This document shows, in pieces, positions 35,853 through 43,232 of a stretch of 64,000 bases of DNA; the first letter of the stretch is position 1; the number at the start of each line of letters is the position of its first letter. Origin of the DNA: Xanthobacteraceae bacterium (GTDB taxonomy: Bacteria; Pseudomonadota; Alphaproteobacteria; Rhizobiales; Xanthobacteraceae). The stretch is from positions 62,001 through 126,000 of the forward strand of contig JAIENY010000014.1 in the NCBI GenBank assembly GCA_019750915.1, in the 5' to 3' direction. The notes under the pieces are model-generated. The model was not told the DNA's origin and made no database searches. It worked only from the letters and a program-made list of their open reading frames with translations. Made by a program: the position numbers and the translations under genes.

Positions 35853-35929
35853 GGCGAGGTAGCTCAGCTGGTTAGAGCACGGGAATCATAATCCTGGGGT
35901 CGGGGGTTCGAGTCCCTCTCTCGCTACCA
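35853..35929 (+). tRNA. tRNA-Met (anticodon CAT), elongator type
   Basis: 77 nt cloverleaf: acceptor GGCGAGG/TCTCGCT with discriminator A and encoded CCA, D-arm AGCTCAGCTGGTTAGAGC, anticodon loop ATCATAA, T-arm GGGGGTTCGAGTCCCTC. The anticodon CAT could also belong to lysidine-modified tRNA-Ile. G1-U72 and the overall match to alphaproteobacterial elongator Met favour methionine. The initiator type is excluded because it would have a C1-A72 mismatch and three G-C pairs in the anticodon stem. Confidence 0.93.
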
Positions 35930-36059
35930 AATCCGCCCTAAATTCGGAACGCTTGAAATAGCACAGTGCTCGTCCGATCAAGGGAACCCTGTCTGACGAG
36001 GTTGCGCCAACACGATGCAAACCTCACCCCGGCAAAAGCGATAGCCGGATGAACGATCG

Positions 36060-37877
36060 CTATAGCCCCAGCACGCTCGCGGCAACCTGGTCGAGTTCTT
36101 CGGCATAGCGACGACGTGCAAAGCTTTCGTTGAGATAGCCGGTGACAACATCATCAGCGCCCGTCACGGCAAGAATTTCCGCTTCGGCCCTGTCGAATAC
36201 AGTCATCGCAATCTTGATGTTCATCTCAGGTGAGAGGCTCGTATCGCGATACTTTGCCAAGCGCGAAACCGGCTCTGTGTCGGCCGCGATGTCGAAGTCG
36301 CTGGAAAACAAATCGGCAAGAAGAACGACCCCGCAATATTTGTTATCCGCCGTAACAAGAAAAGCCGCCTGACATGACCCCAGCGGATGCTCTCGTCGAC
36401 ATGCCTGAATGGTCATATTGCTTCGAACAAGCACTGGGTCGAATCTCATCAGCCGCTGGACCGTGAGATTTCGCAACCATCCGACGTCGTTCGCACTGCG
36501 TATCGTTTCTCCCCGCAGATGAAGACGCCATGTTGAAAACGAGTGACCAAACACAGCGCGCACGAAAACGCTTGTCGCAATGCATGCGGCGAGAATGACG
36601 GCCGTGACCTCCAGGCTTCCTGTCATCTCCAGGACAAGAAACGACATCGTCAAAGGACCGCCGACGATCGCAACGCCAAGACAAGCCATTGCGGTAAGGG
36701 CACTCGCGGTAGGATCGACAATCAGTCCGAACAATGGATAGCTCATCACGACGGAGAAGAGCTTTCCGATCAACGAACCCACAAACAGCGACGCAAAGAA
36801 AAGACCGCCGCGAAATCCCGATGAAAGTGAGATCAGGCACGCCATGATTTTCAAGATGACAATCGTCAGAATAAGAGAGCCGGCCATCTCGCGGGAAAAA
36901 TCCAACAACATAGCGCCATGGCCCGCAGCAAGGACCTGAGGCGTTACGATTGCCATCGCACCGACACAAACGCCGCCGGCGACGGGCCTGATCCACACCG
37001 GAAAGACACGGAAAAGACGCTCGAACCAGGGCACGGCTCGCATGATAGCGATCCCGATGACAGCAGTAACCAGGCCGAGCGCGATGAGCACCAAATACTG
37101 ACGCACACTGCTGGCGCTGACATGCGGGATGGTGAGAGAGTAAGGTGCGCCTCCAAGCTGACGAGCTGTCAACGCAGCCGTGATGGAGGCCGTTAAAATT
37201 GGCGCTGCGCTACTCAGCGAGTAAACTCCGACAATCAGCTCGCAGGCATAGAACGCACCCGTCAGTGGAGCATCGAAAGCAGCAGAGATCGCAGCAGCGG
37301 CTCCGCACCCAACCATGATGCGCAAATCGTTGCGGCGCAAATTGAGCATTCGACCGAGCAAGGATGCCAAGCCCGCACCGATTTGAGTATATCCTGCTTC
37401 AAGACCGACCGATGCGCCTGCACCATTCGAAATCACGGTTTGTCCGCTTACGACGACGCTGTCGCGCAGCGACAGCCGCCCTCCCCTCAACGCATTGGCT
37501 TCGATCGGATCAGTCGCATTGGATAACTTCAGCCGGCGTCGCCACCACTCCATCAACCCGAGAATAAGACCGCCGGCGGCAGGAGCGAGAATAGCGACGA
37601 CCGGATGAACAACGTCGCTGGCGCTCAGACGGATATCGATAGCGATACCGTAGATCACCACATGCGCCAGCTGCGCAACTGCACTCATTGCCGTGACGGC
37701 TGCGCCGGACAGGATACCGATCGCCAACGCAACCGGAATCAGGAAGAACTCATTACTGCGGACTGCAGACCGTATCGCCGCCCCGATACGTCTGACTGTT
37801 TTGTTGCTGATTACTCCCTCCGCCGACAAGCGGGCAGAGACAGCCATCCTCGAAAGGCGTTTCATCATAACGATCAT
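36060..37877 (-). CDS. CLC-family anion channel/antiporter with C-terminal CBS domains
   Basis: 605 residues with about ten membrane helices (about 45-440) and a C-terminal CBS pair (about 465-595: LTVQRLMRFDPVLVRSNMTIQAC, AAFLVTADNKYCGVVLLADLF). GLEAGYTQIGAGLASLLGRML aligns with the GREGPTVQIG selectivity/gate motif and keeps the gating Glu but replaces Arg with Leu and Pro with Gly. The position of GSGIPE reads TDPIEANAL. SSGFRGGLFFASLFVGSLIG matches the GGxFxPxLxxGAxxG region. It lies alone, 131 bases beyond the tRNA on the other strand. Ion specificity is open. Confidence 0.85.
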   Translation of the reverse strand: MIVMMKRLSRMAVSARLSAEGVISNKTVRRIGAAIRSAVRSNEFFLIPVALAIGILSGAAVTAMSAVAQLAHVVIYGIAIDIRLSASDVVHPVVAILAPAAGGLILGLMEWWRRRLKLSNATDPIEANALRGGRLSLRDSVVVSGQTVISNGAGASVGLEAGYTQIGAGLASLLGRMLNLRRNDLRIMVGCGAAAAISAAFDAPLTGAFYACELIVGVYSLSSAAPILTASITAALTARQLGGAPYSLTIPHVSASSVRQYLVLIALGLVTAVIGIAIMRAVPWFERLFRVFPVWIRPVAGGVCVGAMAIVTPQVLAAGHGAMLLDFSREMAGSLILTIVILKIMACLISLSSGFRGGLFFASLFVGSLIGKLFSVVMSYPLFGLIVDPTASALTAMACLGVAIVGGPLTMSFLVLEMTGSLEVTAVILAACIATSVFVRAVFGHSFSTWRLHLRGETIRSANDVGWLRNLTVQRLMRFDPVLVRSNMTIQACRREHPLGSCQAAFLVTADNKYCGVVLLADLFSSDFDIAADTEPVSRLAKYRDTSLSPEMNIKIAMTVFDRAEAEILAVTGADDVVTGYLNESFARRRYAEELDQVAASVLGL

Positions 37878-37944
37878 TTGGCGGCGGCTGATCGCGCCCG
37901 TAACAATTCGGTGGCCAGCCTAGCCGACAGTCGTTCTCCTTTCG

Positions 37945-38203
37945 TTAAATGACCCGGATAAAAGGTTTATCCCCATCGGCATCGATTTCCACCTCTGCGC
38001 CATTGGCGATCGCCAGCGTGATATCCTGATCAAATCCGGACAGCAAAGTCATGCCAGCCAAAGCGGTGCCCTGAACCATAATCGGATTGACGGCGTTGAG
38101 CACCAGCGCGGCTGGAACAATCTTGCGTGCGGCCATTTCATAAAGCATCCAGGCAGAAGCAACACCGCCTTTTGCCGCATCAAGGATGAGAATGCGTCCG
38201 TTA
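37945..38203 (-). pseudogene. Remnant of aconitase-X swivel domain (DUF126) gene, 5' end lost
   Basis: From about 38203 the minus strand encodes NGRILILDAAKGGVASAWML, then YEMAARKIVPAALVLNAVNP and GTALAGMTLLSGFDQDITLA, a good DUF126 sequence running to its normal end. The first ATG in frame is only at 38148, in the middle of the domain, and the usual N-terminal strand (GxxxxG start) is missing. Upstream the frame turns into sequence that on the other strand is an IclR remnant. DUF126 normally pairs with DUF521 in hydro-lyases such as cis-3-hydroxyproline dehydratase; DUF521 is absent. Most likely a deletion relic. Confidence 0.75.
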
Positions 38204-38456
38204 CTACGATTGTCGATCTGGAAGAGATGGAAGAGGATGCCGCAACATACGCCGAAATGATTTATCGATGAACAAGGAAGAGTATCATCGGGGATCGATA
38301 GGCGTTGCCGTTCCGATGCGACGTTCCGACAATACTGTTATTGCCACGTTATCAATTCACGCTCCGAGTTTCAGAATGTCCGTTGAAACAGCATTGAGCT
38401 ATGCGCCGCTACTGAAACAGGCCGCTGCTGAAATTGTAAGCGACCTCGGATTATGA
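38204..38456 (+). pseudogene. Remnant of IclR-family regulator, effector-domain C-terminus with frameshift
   Basis: Codons from 38268 give NKEEYHRGSIGVAVPMRRSD, then TLSIHAPSFRMSVETALSYA and a LLKQAAAEI ending, the C-terminal quarter of an IclR effector domain. The preceding frame (about 38206-38267) reads IVDLEEMEEDAATYAEMIYR before a stop, and a one-base shift would join it to NKEEY. The HTH and most of the effector domain are absent. The remnant begins where the DUF126 relic on the other strand ends. It overlaps the 3' end of the convergent flavin-protein gene by 6 bases. Confidence 0.75.
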
Positions 38457-39383
38457 AGTCCGCGCCGTAGAAGCCCTCGGCAGTGATCCTGGTCTTCTGA
38501 TGATCCGCGCTGGAAGGAAGCGCCACAGGCGTTCGGCGCCTTCGAACAGCGCAGCCTCCGAAGTATCAAAAACAACTTCGGCTCGGCCGGTCATCTGAAG
38601 CAAATCACCCTGCTCCCAATCGACGAACACCAGTCCCGCGCGCGGATTGACGAGGAAGTTTCCAAGCGTATTGAAAAACAAATTTCCCGCATAATCGGGA
38701 ATGGTCAGCGCCCCATTGTTTTCGAGCTTGGCGAATCCGGCTTTTCCACCCCTGTGCGATACGTCAATCCGCCGCACGTCTCGCTGATCGCCAATGTACG
38801 AGGCCACAAAAAAACTATCCGCAGATTGAATCAGCCTAGCCGCCGCACCTGTGAGAGTTTCCAGTTCTTCAATTGGCTCCGCGGCGGAGGACTTTGCCGG
38901 ATCGCGGCTGAATTCCAACGTGCGGGCGTTGATGTAACGCGGGCAGTTGCCGAAAGACTCCATGACCGAGATGCGGAAGCCACCCTCATGGTGACGGCTG
39001 ATGACACCGTTCAAACGGTTACGGCGGCGCGTCTCAAGCTGAATACCCAGAAGACCGACCGCATCCCCGTCGTTCATCCCGCAATCGGCGGGGTCAGCCC
39101 GGTCCCGCGGGATCGATACGTTCAATTGCGAGGAATCCGGCGAGTGCAAAAATCCCGGCTGCCCGGCGCGAACCGTGGCCCATGCCTCGCCGCTTGCGTT
39201 CACAGTACCTAGCACGACAAACGGAAGCTCGGCGTAGAAAAGGCGGTGTTGCTCGATCAGATGCGAACGGATGACCCGCCGTCCCATCGCGTCCATCCGT
39301 TCGGCAACGCAGGCTTCATGTTGCATGTGCAACTCGCCGGCGTGCCAGGGAGATAATTCCTTGTCAGTAGATGAAGATGACAT
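38451..39383 (-). CDS. Pyridoxamine 5'-phosphate oxidase-related FMN-binding protein, tandem split barrels
   Basis: 310 residues. The first split-barrel half is about residues 45-130 (LPFVVLGTVNASGEAWATVRAGQPGFLHSPD), the second about 185-285 (ADSFFVASYIGDQRDVRRIDVSHRGGKAGFAKLENNGALTIPDYAGNLFFNTLGNFLVNPRAGLVFVDWEQGDLLQMTGRAEVV). Proteins with this architecture often occur fused to or beside a ferredoxin reductase domain; none is here. True PNPOx activity is not implied by the family name. It is preceded on the same strand by a GST gene, 27 bases away, so the pair may be an operon. Confidence 0.85.
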   Translation of the reverse strand: MSSSSTDKELSPWHAGELHMQHEACVAERMDAMGRRVIRSHLIEQHRLFYAELPFVVLGTVNASGEAWATVRAGQPGFLHSPDSSQLNVSIPRDRADPADCGMNDGDAVGLLGIQLETRRRNRLNGVISRHHEGGFRISVMESFGNCPRYINARTLEFSRDPAKSSAAEPIEELETLTGAAARLIQSADSFFVASYIGDQRDVRRIDVSHRGGKAGFAKLENNGALTIPDYAGNLFFNTLGNFLVNPRAGLVFVDWEQGDLLQMTGRAEVVFDTSEAALFEGAERLWRFLPARIIRRPGSLPRASTARTS

Positions 39384-39409
39384 CTCTCGTCACTTTTTAG
39401 ATCCACCGA

Positions 39410-40030
39410 TCAGGCCTCGACTTCGAGGCCGGCTTTGGTTTTGCGGAATGGGAAAAATCGCGGCAGCGCCTCGACCCGGCGAAGCCACGCCCTGACGTTT
39501 GCGTAAGCCGAGAGATCGACATTTCCTTCAGGTGCGCGATCAATATAGCTGTAGAGAGCAACATCAGCGATGGTGGGCTTGTCCGTTCCCGCGATCCAGG
39601 TTCGGTCGTTCAGTTCGTTTTCCAAAACGCGCAGCAGTGCATGAGAGCGATCAATCGCCTCTTCAGCATTGAGCTTGGCGCCGAAAACCGTGACCAGCCG
39701 TGCCGCGCACGGACCATAGGCGACCTTGCCCGCCGCCACCGACAGCCAGCGTTGAACGCTTGCCGCTGCGACGGGATCATCAGGACTCCAATCTTCGCCG
39801 CCGAATTTCTTGGCCAGGTAGACAAGGATGGCGTTTGAATCCGGCACGACGACACCGTCATCGTCCAGCACCGGCACCTCGCCAAAGCGGTTCAGATCGA
39901 GAAATTGCTCGGTCTTGTTGTCGCCAGCCCGGATATTGATTTCGATTGGCTCGTAGTCGAGCCCCAGCAGCGAAAGAAAAAGCCGTGCGCGATGCGAATG
40001 ACCGGACAACGGACCGTAATAAAGCTTCAT
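39410..40030 (-). CDS. Glutathione S-transferase
   Basis: 206 residues. The thioredoxin-like N-terminal domain starts [33 protein letters not shown] and has the cis-Pro loop [28 protein letters not shown], where VPDSNAI is the glutathione gamma-glutamyl site. The helical C-domain ends with [14 protein letters not shown], the N-capping box. ATG 40030 is preceded by GGGAGA. It is divergent from a LysR regulator (103 bases between starts), which probably controls it, and upstream of the tandem-barrel flavin protein. Confidence 0.94.
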   Translation of the reverse strand: MKLYYGPLSGHSHRARLFLSLLGLDYEPIEINIRAGDNKTEQFLDLNRFGEVPVLDDDGVVVPDSNAILVYLAKKFGGEDWSPDDPVAAASVQRWLSVAAGKVAYGPCAARLVTVFGAKLNAEEAIDRSHALLRVLENELNDRTWIAGTDKPTIADVALYSYIDRAPEGNVDLSAYANVRAWLRRVEALPRFFPFRKTKAGLEVEA

Positions 40031-40112
40031 TTTGCTCTCCCACAAAACCGATCAGAGACCGACACGATACGCCATGACGAAACGCGAAAAAATTGCTACA
40101 TTTTACAAAAGT

Positions 40113-40133
40113 TTATTTCGCCGAGTGAAATAA
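40113..40133. promoter_or_regulatory. Inverted repeat at the lysR start codon (candidate autoregulatory operator)
   Basis: TTATTTC, 7 bases, GAAATAA: a perfect 7-bp inverted repeat whose last base is the A of the LysR ATG. It fits the T-N11-A LysR-type box pattern and its position would allow autorepression. Confidence 0.55.
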
Positions 40134-41074
40134 TGGACCGGATTGAAGCCATCAAAGCTTTTGTCACGACTGTCGATGAGGGAAGCCTGACCAAGGCCGC
40201 GGCGCGCTTGGGGCGCTCGCCGGCCGCCATGACGCGCGCACTGGCATATCTGGAGTCCGAGGTCGGCACCGAATTGCTTCATCGCACCACACGAACCGTT
40301 CGCGTCAGCGAAGCCGGCGAACGCTACGCCGCAGCTTGCCGCCGGATTTTGAACGATCTCGATGAAGCCGGCATGGCCGCGGCAGGAACGCATTCCGCGC
40401 CGAGAGGCGTGCTCACAATCACCGCGCCGGTTTTATTCGGGACACGAATTCTGCGGCCGATCGTTGATGAGTTTCTGGAGGAATATTCAGAGGTTCAAGT
40501 TCGCTATCTTCTTCTGGATCGCCAAGTCAACCTGACGGAAGAAGGCGCGGACGTCGCCCTGCGTATTGCCCACCTGCCGGACTCGGGGCTCATTGCAACC
40601 AGGGTTGGCAGCGTCCGCCGCGTAGTTGCGGCCTCTCCGTCATATCTTAAAGGACGCCCGGCAGTCCGATCGCCGTCGGATCTGACGTCGCATAACTGCA
40701 TCTCCCTTTTTGAGCTTGGGCGCGGCGAAGTCTGGACCTTTCCACCCAAGCCAGGGACCAAAGCCCATCGCAACGTGCGCATAACGTCGCGCCTGAGCGT
40801 CAACACCATCGAGTCGATGGTTCGGAGCGCGGCTGACGGCCACGGTATCGTGCGTGTGCTTTCCTATCAGATCGATCAGGAAATTCGCGATGGAAAGCTG
40901 CAGATATTACTCAAGAGCGCAGAACCCGAGCCCTTGCCCGTTCACCTGATCGCCCCGGATGGCCGGTTGGCTCTTCCAAAGGTCCGGGCGTTCATCGATT
41001 TTGCCGCCTCCCGTCTCAGGGCGAGATTGCAGACGCTCCTCAAGATGCAAGAACCTGGTCCTATTGCGCCCTAA
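40133..41074 (+). CDS. LysR-family transcriptional regulator
   Basis: 313 residues. The winged HTH is at 1-60 (MDRIEAIKAFVTTVDEGSLTKAAARLGRSPAAMTRALAYLESEVGTELLHRTTRTVRVSEAG), followed by a linker helix and a LysR substrate domain from about 90 (GVLTITAPVLFGTRILRPIVDEFLEEYSEVQVRYLLLDRQVNLTEEGADVALRIAHLPDSGL) of the CrgA/DmlR-like subgroup. It is divergent from the GST gene and probably regulates it. The start is set by the conserved MDRIEAIKAFV. Its 3' end overlaps the convergent cysteine-repeat gene by 14 bases. Confidence 0.93.
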   Translation: MDRIEAIKAFVTTVDEGSLTKAAARLGRSPAAMTRALAYLESEVGTELLHRTTRTVRVSEAGERYAAACRRILNDLDEAGMAAAGTHSAPRGVLTITAPVLFGTRILRPIVDEFLEEYSEVQVRYLLLDRQVNLTEEGADVALRIAHLPDSGLIATRVGSVRRVVAASPSYLKGRPAVRSPSDLTSHNCISLFELGRGEVWTFPPKPGTKAHRNVRITSRLSVNTIESMVRSAADGHGIVRVLSYQIDQEIRDGKLQILLKSAEPEPLPVHLIAPDGRLALPKVRAFIDFAASRLRARLQTLLKMQEPGPIAP

Positions 41075-41846
41075 ACTGGAGCAGAACGCTTTTGCACGCC
41101 GGTGAAAGCGATGCCGCGTGCGACGCAAGACACTGAGCGATGCGGCCGCCTCCGAGCGGAATGCCGTCGCAGAGCGTACGAACATCTCCTCCGCAAGCGG
41201 AGCGCAGAATCATCAACTCCTCGCGGGGCCGCATCGGGCGTAGCGTCGGCAAAGGTGCCGGTACCGGCGTTGCGCCAGGCGGCGCGCCGGTCGCTGGGCC
41301 CTCGGACGGAACGGCTGCCGCGGCACCCGCCCCGCCGACGGCCTGCTGACAGCCCTGCGACAACTTCGACTTGTTCTTTTGCAAACAGCTCAGTGCCGCA
41401 CTCCCGCCGGGCGGGACGCTGGCGCAATTTTTCTGATAGTCGGTGCGGCAGGCGCTGCGTATGGCCGCAGCTTGCGCATCGTTCGGTTTGGCAGGTGCAG
41501 GCGGCGGCGCCGTCTTGGCAGGTACGGCGGGCGCTACCGATTCAGCCTTTGGAGGTGATTGAGGGACGGGCGGCGTCTCCGCCTTTGGTGCCGGAACGGC
41601 AGGCTCCACCGCGCGAACCGCCGTCTGACATGAGGGCGACAGGCTTGCGATGTTTTTCTGTAGACATTGCAGTGCGGGCAGACCGCCGGGCGGCACACTG
41701 GCGCAATGCGCCTCGTAGTCGGAGCGGCATTGCGCCCGGATCGCACTTTTCTGATCGTCGGTCGGCTGCTGGGGAAATCCAGGCCCCGAAGCAAACAGAA
41801 CAGTCGCCGCAGATATCCAGAATATCGCGCGTCTTGGCGTACTCAT
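41061..41846 (-). CDS. Secreted protein with three cysteine-rich (GLG1-type) repeats
   Basis: 261 residues. MSTPRRAIFWISAATVLFASGPGFPQQ is a signal peptide. Three similar modules, each with four cysteines, follow: about 34-76 (AIRAQCRSDYEAHCASVPPGGLPALQCLQKNIASLSPSCQTAV), about 130-172 (AIRSACRTDYQKNCASVPPGGSAALSCLQKNKSKLSQGCQQAV) and about 214-258 (more divergent). Pro/Ala/Lys-rich linkers separate them. The repeat resembles the Cys_rich_FGFR (Golgi GLG1) family; bacterial function is unknown. ATG 41846 has AAGGGA upstream. It converges with LysR. Confidence 0.85.
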   Translation of the reverse strand: MSTPRRAIFWISAATVLFASGPGFPQQPTDDQKSAIRAQCRSDYEAHCASVPPGGLPALQCLQKNIASLSPSCQTAVRAVEPAVPAPKAETPPVPQSPPKAESVAPAVPAKTAPPPAPAKPNDAQAAAIRSACRTDYQKNCASVPPGGSAALSCLQKNKSKLSQGCQQAVGGAGAAAAVPSEGPATGAPPGATPVPAPLPTLRPMRPREELMILRSACGGDVRTLCDGIPLGGGRIAQCLASHAASLSPACKSVLLQFRAQ

Positions 41847-42024
41847 CGGAAAATCCCTTCGCAAGGGAGCGGAGCCGCGTTTGATAAAATACAAAGTCAA
41901 AAGTATCCTGAAGATATCGTCCTAGCTTTTAAGTTTCGCCGCAAGCAGAATGTTGCTATTGATGAATCAGTGAGAGCGGCATTTCGGAGCTCTCTGTCGA
42001 AAAACCTGCGGAATAGGCGTTCGA

Positions 42025-43224
42025 ATGAAGCCTGCGCATCCGGCGGTGGAGACAAGACTTTCGAACGCGCCGCGTATACGGTTCGCGTTCTCCCGGGTTT
42101 GCATTGCAATCGTCGGATTTGTCGTGCTCAGCGGATGTGAGCAAAACAGTTTCGTCCCGCCCCCTCCCTCGAAAGTCGACGTCAGCCCCCCGGTCCAGCG
42201 CGCGGTCACCCGATATCTTTTAGCGACAGGCAACACCACGCCTTTCAACACTGTCGATCTGGTCGCGCGGGTTCAGGGTGTTCTGGAAGCAATAAGCTAT
42301 GTGGACGGCGCATTCGTCAAAAAGGGAACGTCGCTTTTCACCATCGAGCCTGACCCCTACAAACTCAAGCTTGAGCAGGCCCAAGCCGCGGAGGCTGGCG
42401 CGCAGGCGACGCTCAAGCAGGCGGAGGCCGACTATAACCGGCAGGTGACATTGGTCGGCAAACAGTTTGCCTCGCAAGCAACGCTCGACCAGTCGACATC
42501 GGCACGCGACAATGCGCAGGCCAATTTGCAGCAGGCGCAGGTCAATACGAAAATCGCGGCAGTCAATTACGGCTACACCAATGTCGCGGCGCCCTTCGAT
42601 GGCGTCGTCAGCGTCCATCTCGTCTCCGTGGGCGAACTCGTCGGCGCCGCCTCCCCCACACAGTTGGCGACAATCGTTCAACTCGATCCGATCTATGTAA
42701 ACTTCACCGTCAATGAGCAGGACGTCCTGCGGATACGGGCGGAAGCTGCACGCAGAGGATTGACGTCGAAGGATCTCAAAGAAATTCCGATCGAAATCGG
42801 TCTGCAGACCGAGACCGGCTACCCGCATAAGGGCAAGCTGGACTACGCTGCGCCGACCGTTAATCAATCGACCGGAACGCTGGCGGTGCGCGGCGTTCTC
42901 CAAAACGCCGATCGCATCCTGCTGCCGGGATATTACGTGCGCGTTCGCGTCCCGCTGGACCGGCAGCAGGATGCCCTGCTCGTTCCTGACATCGCTCTGG
43001 GAAGCGATCAGGCGGGGCGGTACGTCCTCGTTGTCAACAAAGACGATGTGGTCGAGCAGCGCAAGGTGCGGACCGGCCCGCTTGATGGGGGTCTTCGCGT
43101 GATCGAGGACGGACTGACGGCCGACGATCGCGTTGTCATTGGCGGCCTTTTGCGCGCGATACCGGGGCAAAAAGTCGATCCTCAACTAAAAAAGATTGAG
43201 CAGTCGGCGGCGTCGGCAAACTAG
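42025..43224 (+). CDS. RND efflux periplasmic adaptor (lipoprotein)
   Basis: 399 residues. The N-terminus IRFAFSRVCIAIVGFVVLSGC is a lipoprotein signal with Cys near residue 38. VDLVARVQGVLEAISYVDGAFVKKGTSLFTIEPDPYKL opens the lipoyl domain, residues about 115-185 form the helical hairpin, and VAAPFDGVVSVHLVSVGELVGAASPTQLATIVQLDPIYVNFTVNEQDVL resumes the barrel, typical of AcrA/MexA-type RND adaptors. It is followed 8 bases later by the RND permease. A ribosome site is weak (AGG). No outer-membrane channel gene is adjacent. Confidence 0.94.
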   Translation: MKPAHPAVETRLSNAPRIRFAFSRVCIAIVGFVVLSGCEQNSFVPPPPSKVDVSPPVQRAVTRYLLATGNTTPFNTVDLVARVQGVLEAISYVDGAFVKKGTSLFTIEPDPYKLKLEQAQAAEAGAQATLKQAEADYNRQVTLVGKQFASQATLDQSTSARDNAQANLQQAQVNTKIAAVNYGYTNVAAPFDGVVSVHLVSVGELVGAASPTQLATIVQLDPIYVNFTVNEQDVLRIRAEAARRGLTSKDLKEIPIEIGLQTETGYPHKGKLDYAAPTVNQSTGTLAVRGVLQNADRILLPGYYVRVRVPLDRQQDALLVPDIALGSDQAGRYVLVVNKDDVVEQRKVRTGPLDGGLRVIEDGLTADDRVVIGGLLRAIPGQKVDPQLKKIEQSAASAN

Positions 43225-43232
43225 GACCGGCC

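Noticed and set aside
37945-38148. 67-codon intact gene starting at ATG 38148
   Set aside because: Homologous DUF126 sequence continues upstream of this ATG without a start codon, so it is a 5'-truncated relic, not a small gene.
35853-43224. Genomic island inserted at tRNA-Met
   Set aside because: The region downstream is accessory in character, but I see no integrase and no repeat of the tRNA 3' end.
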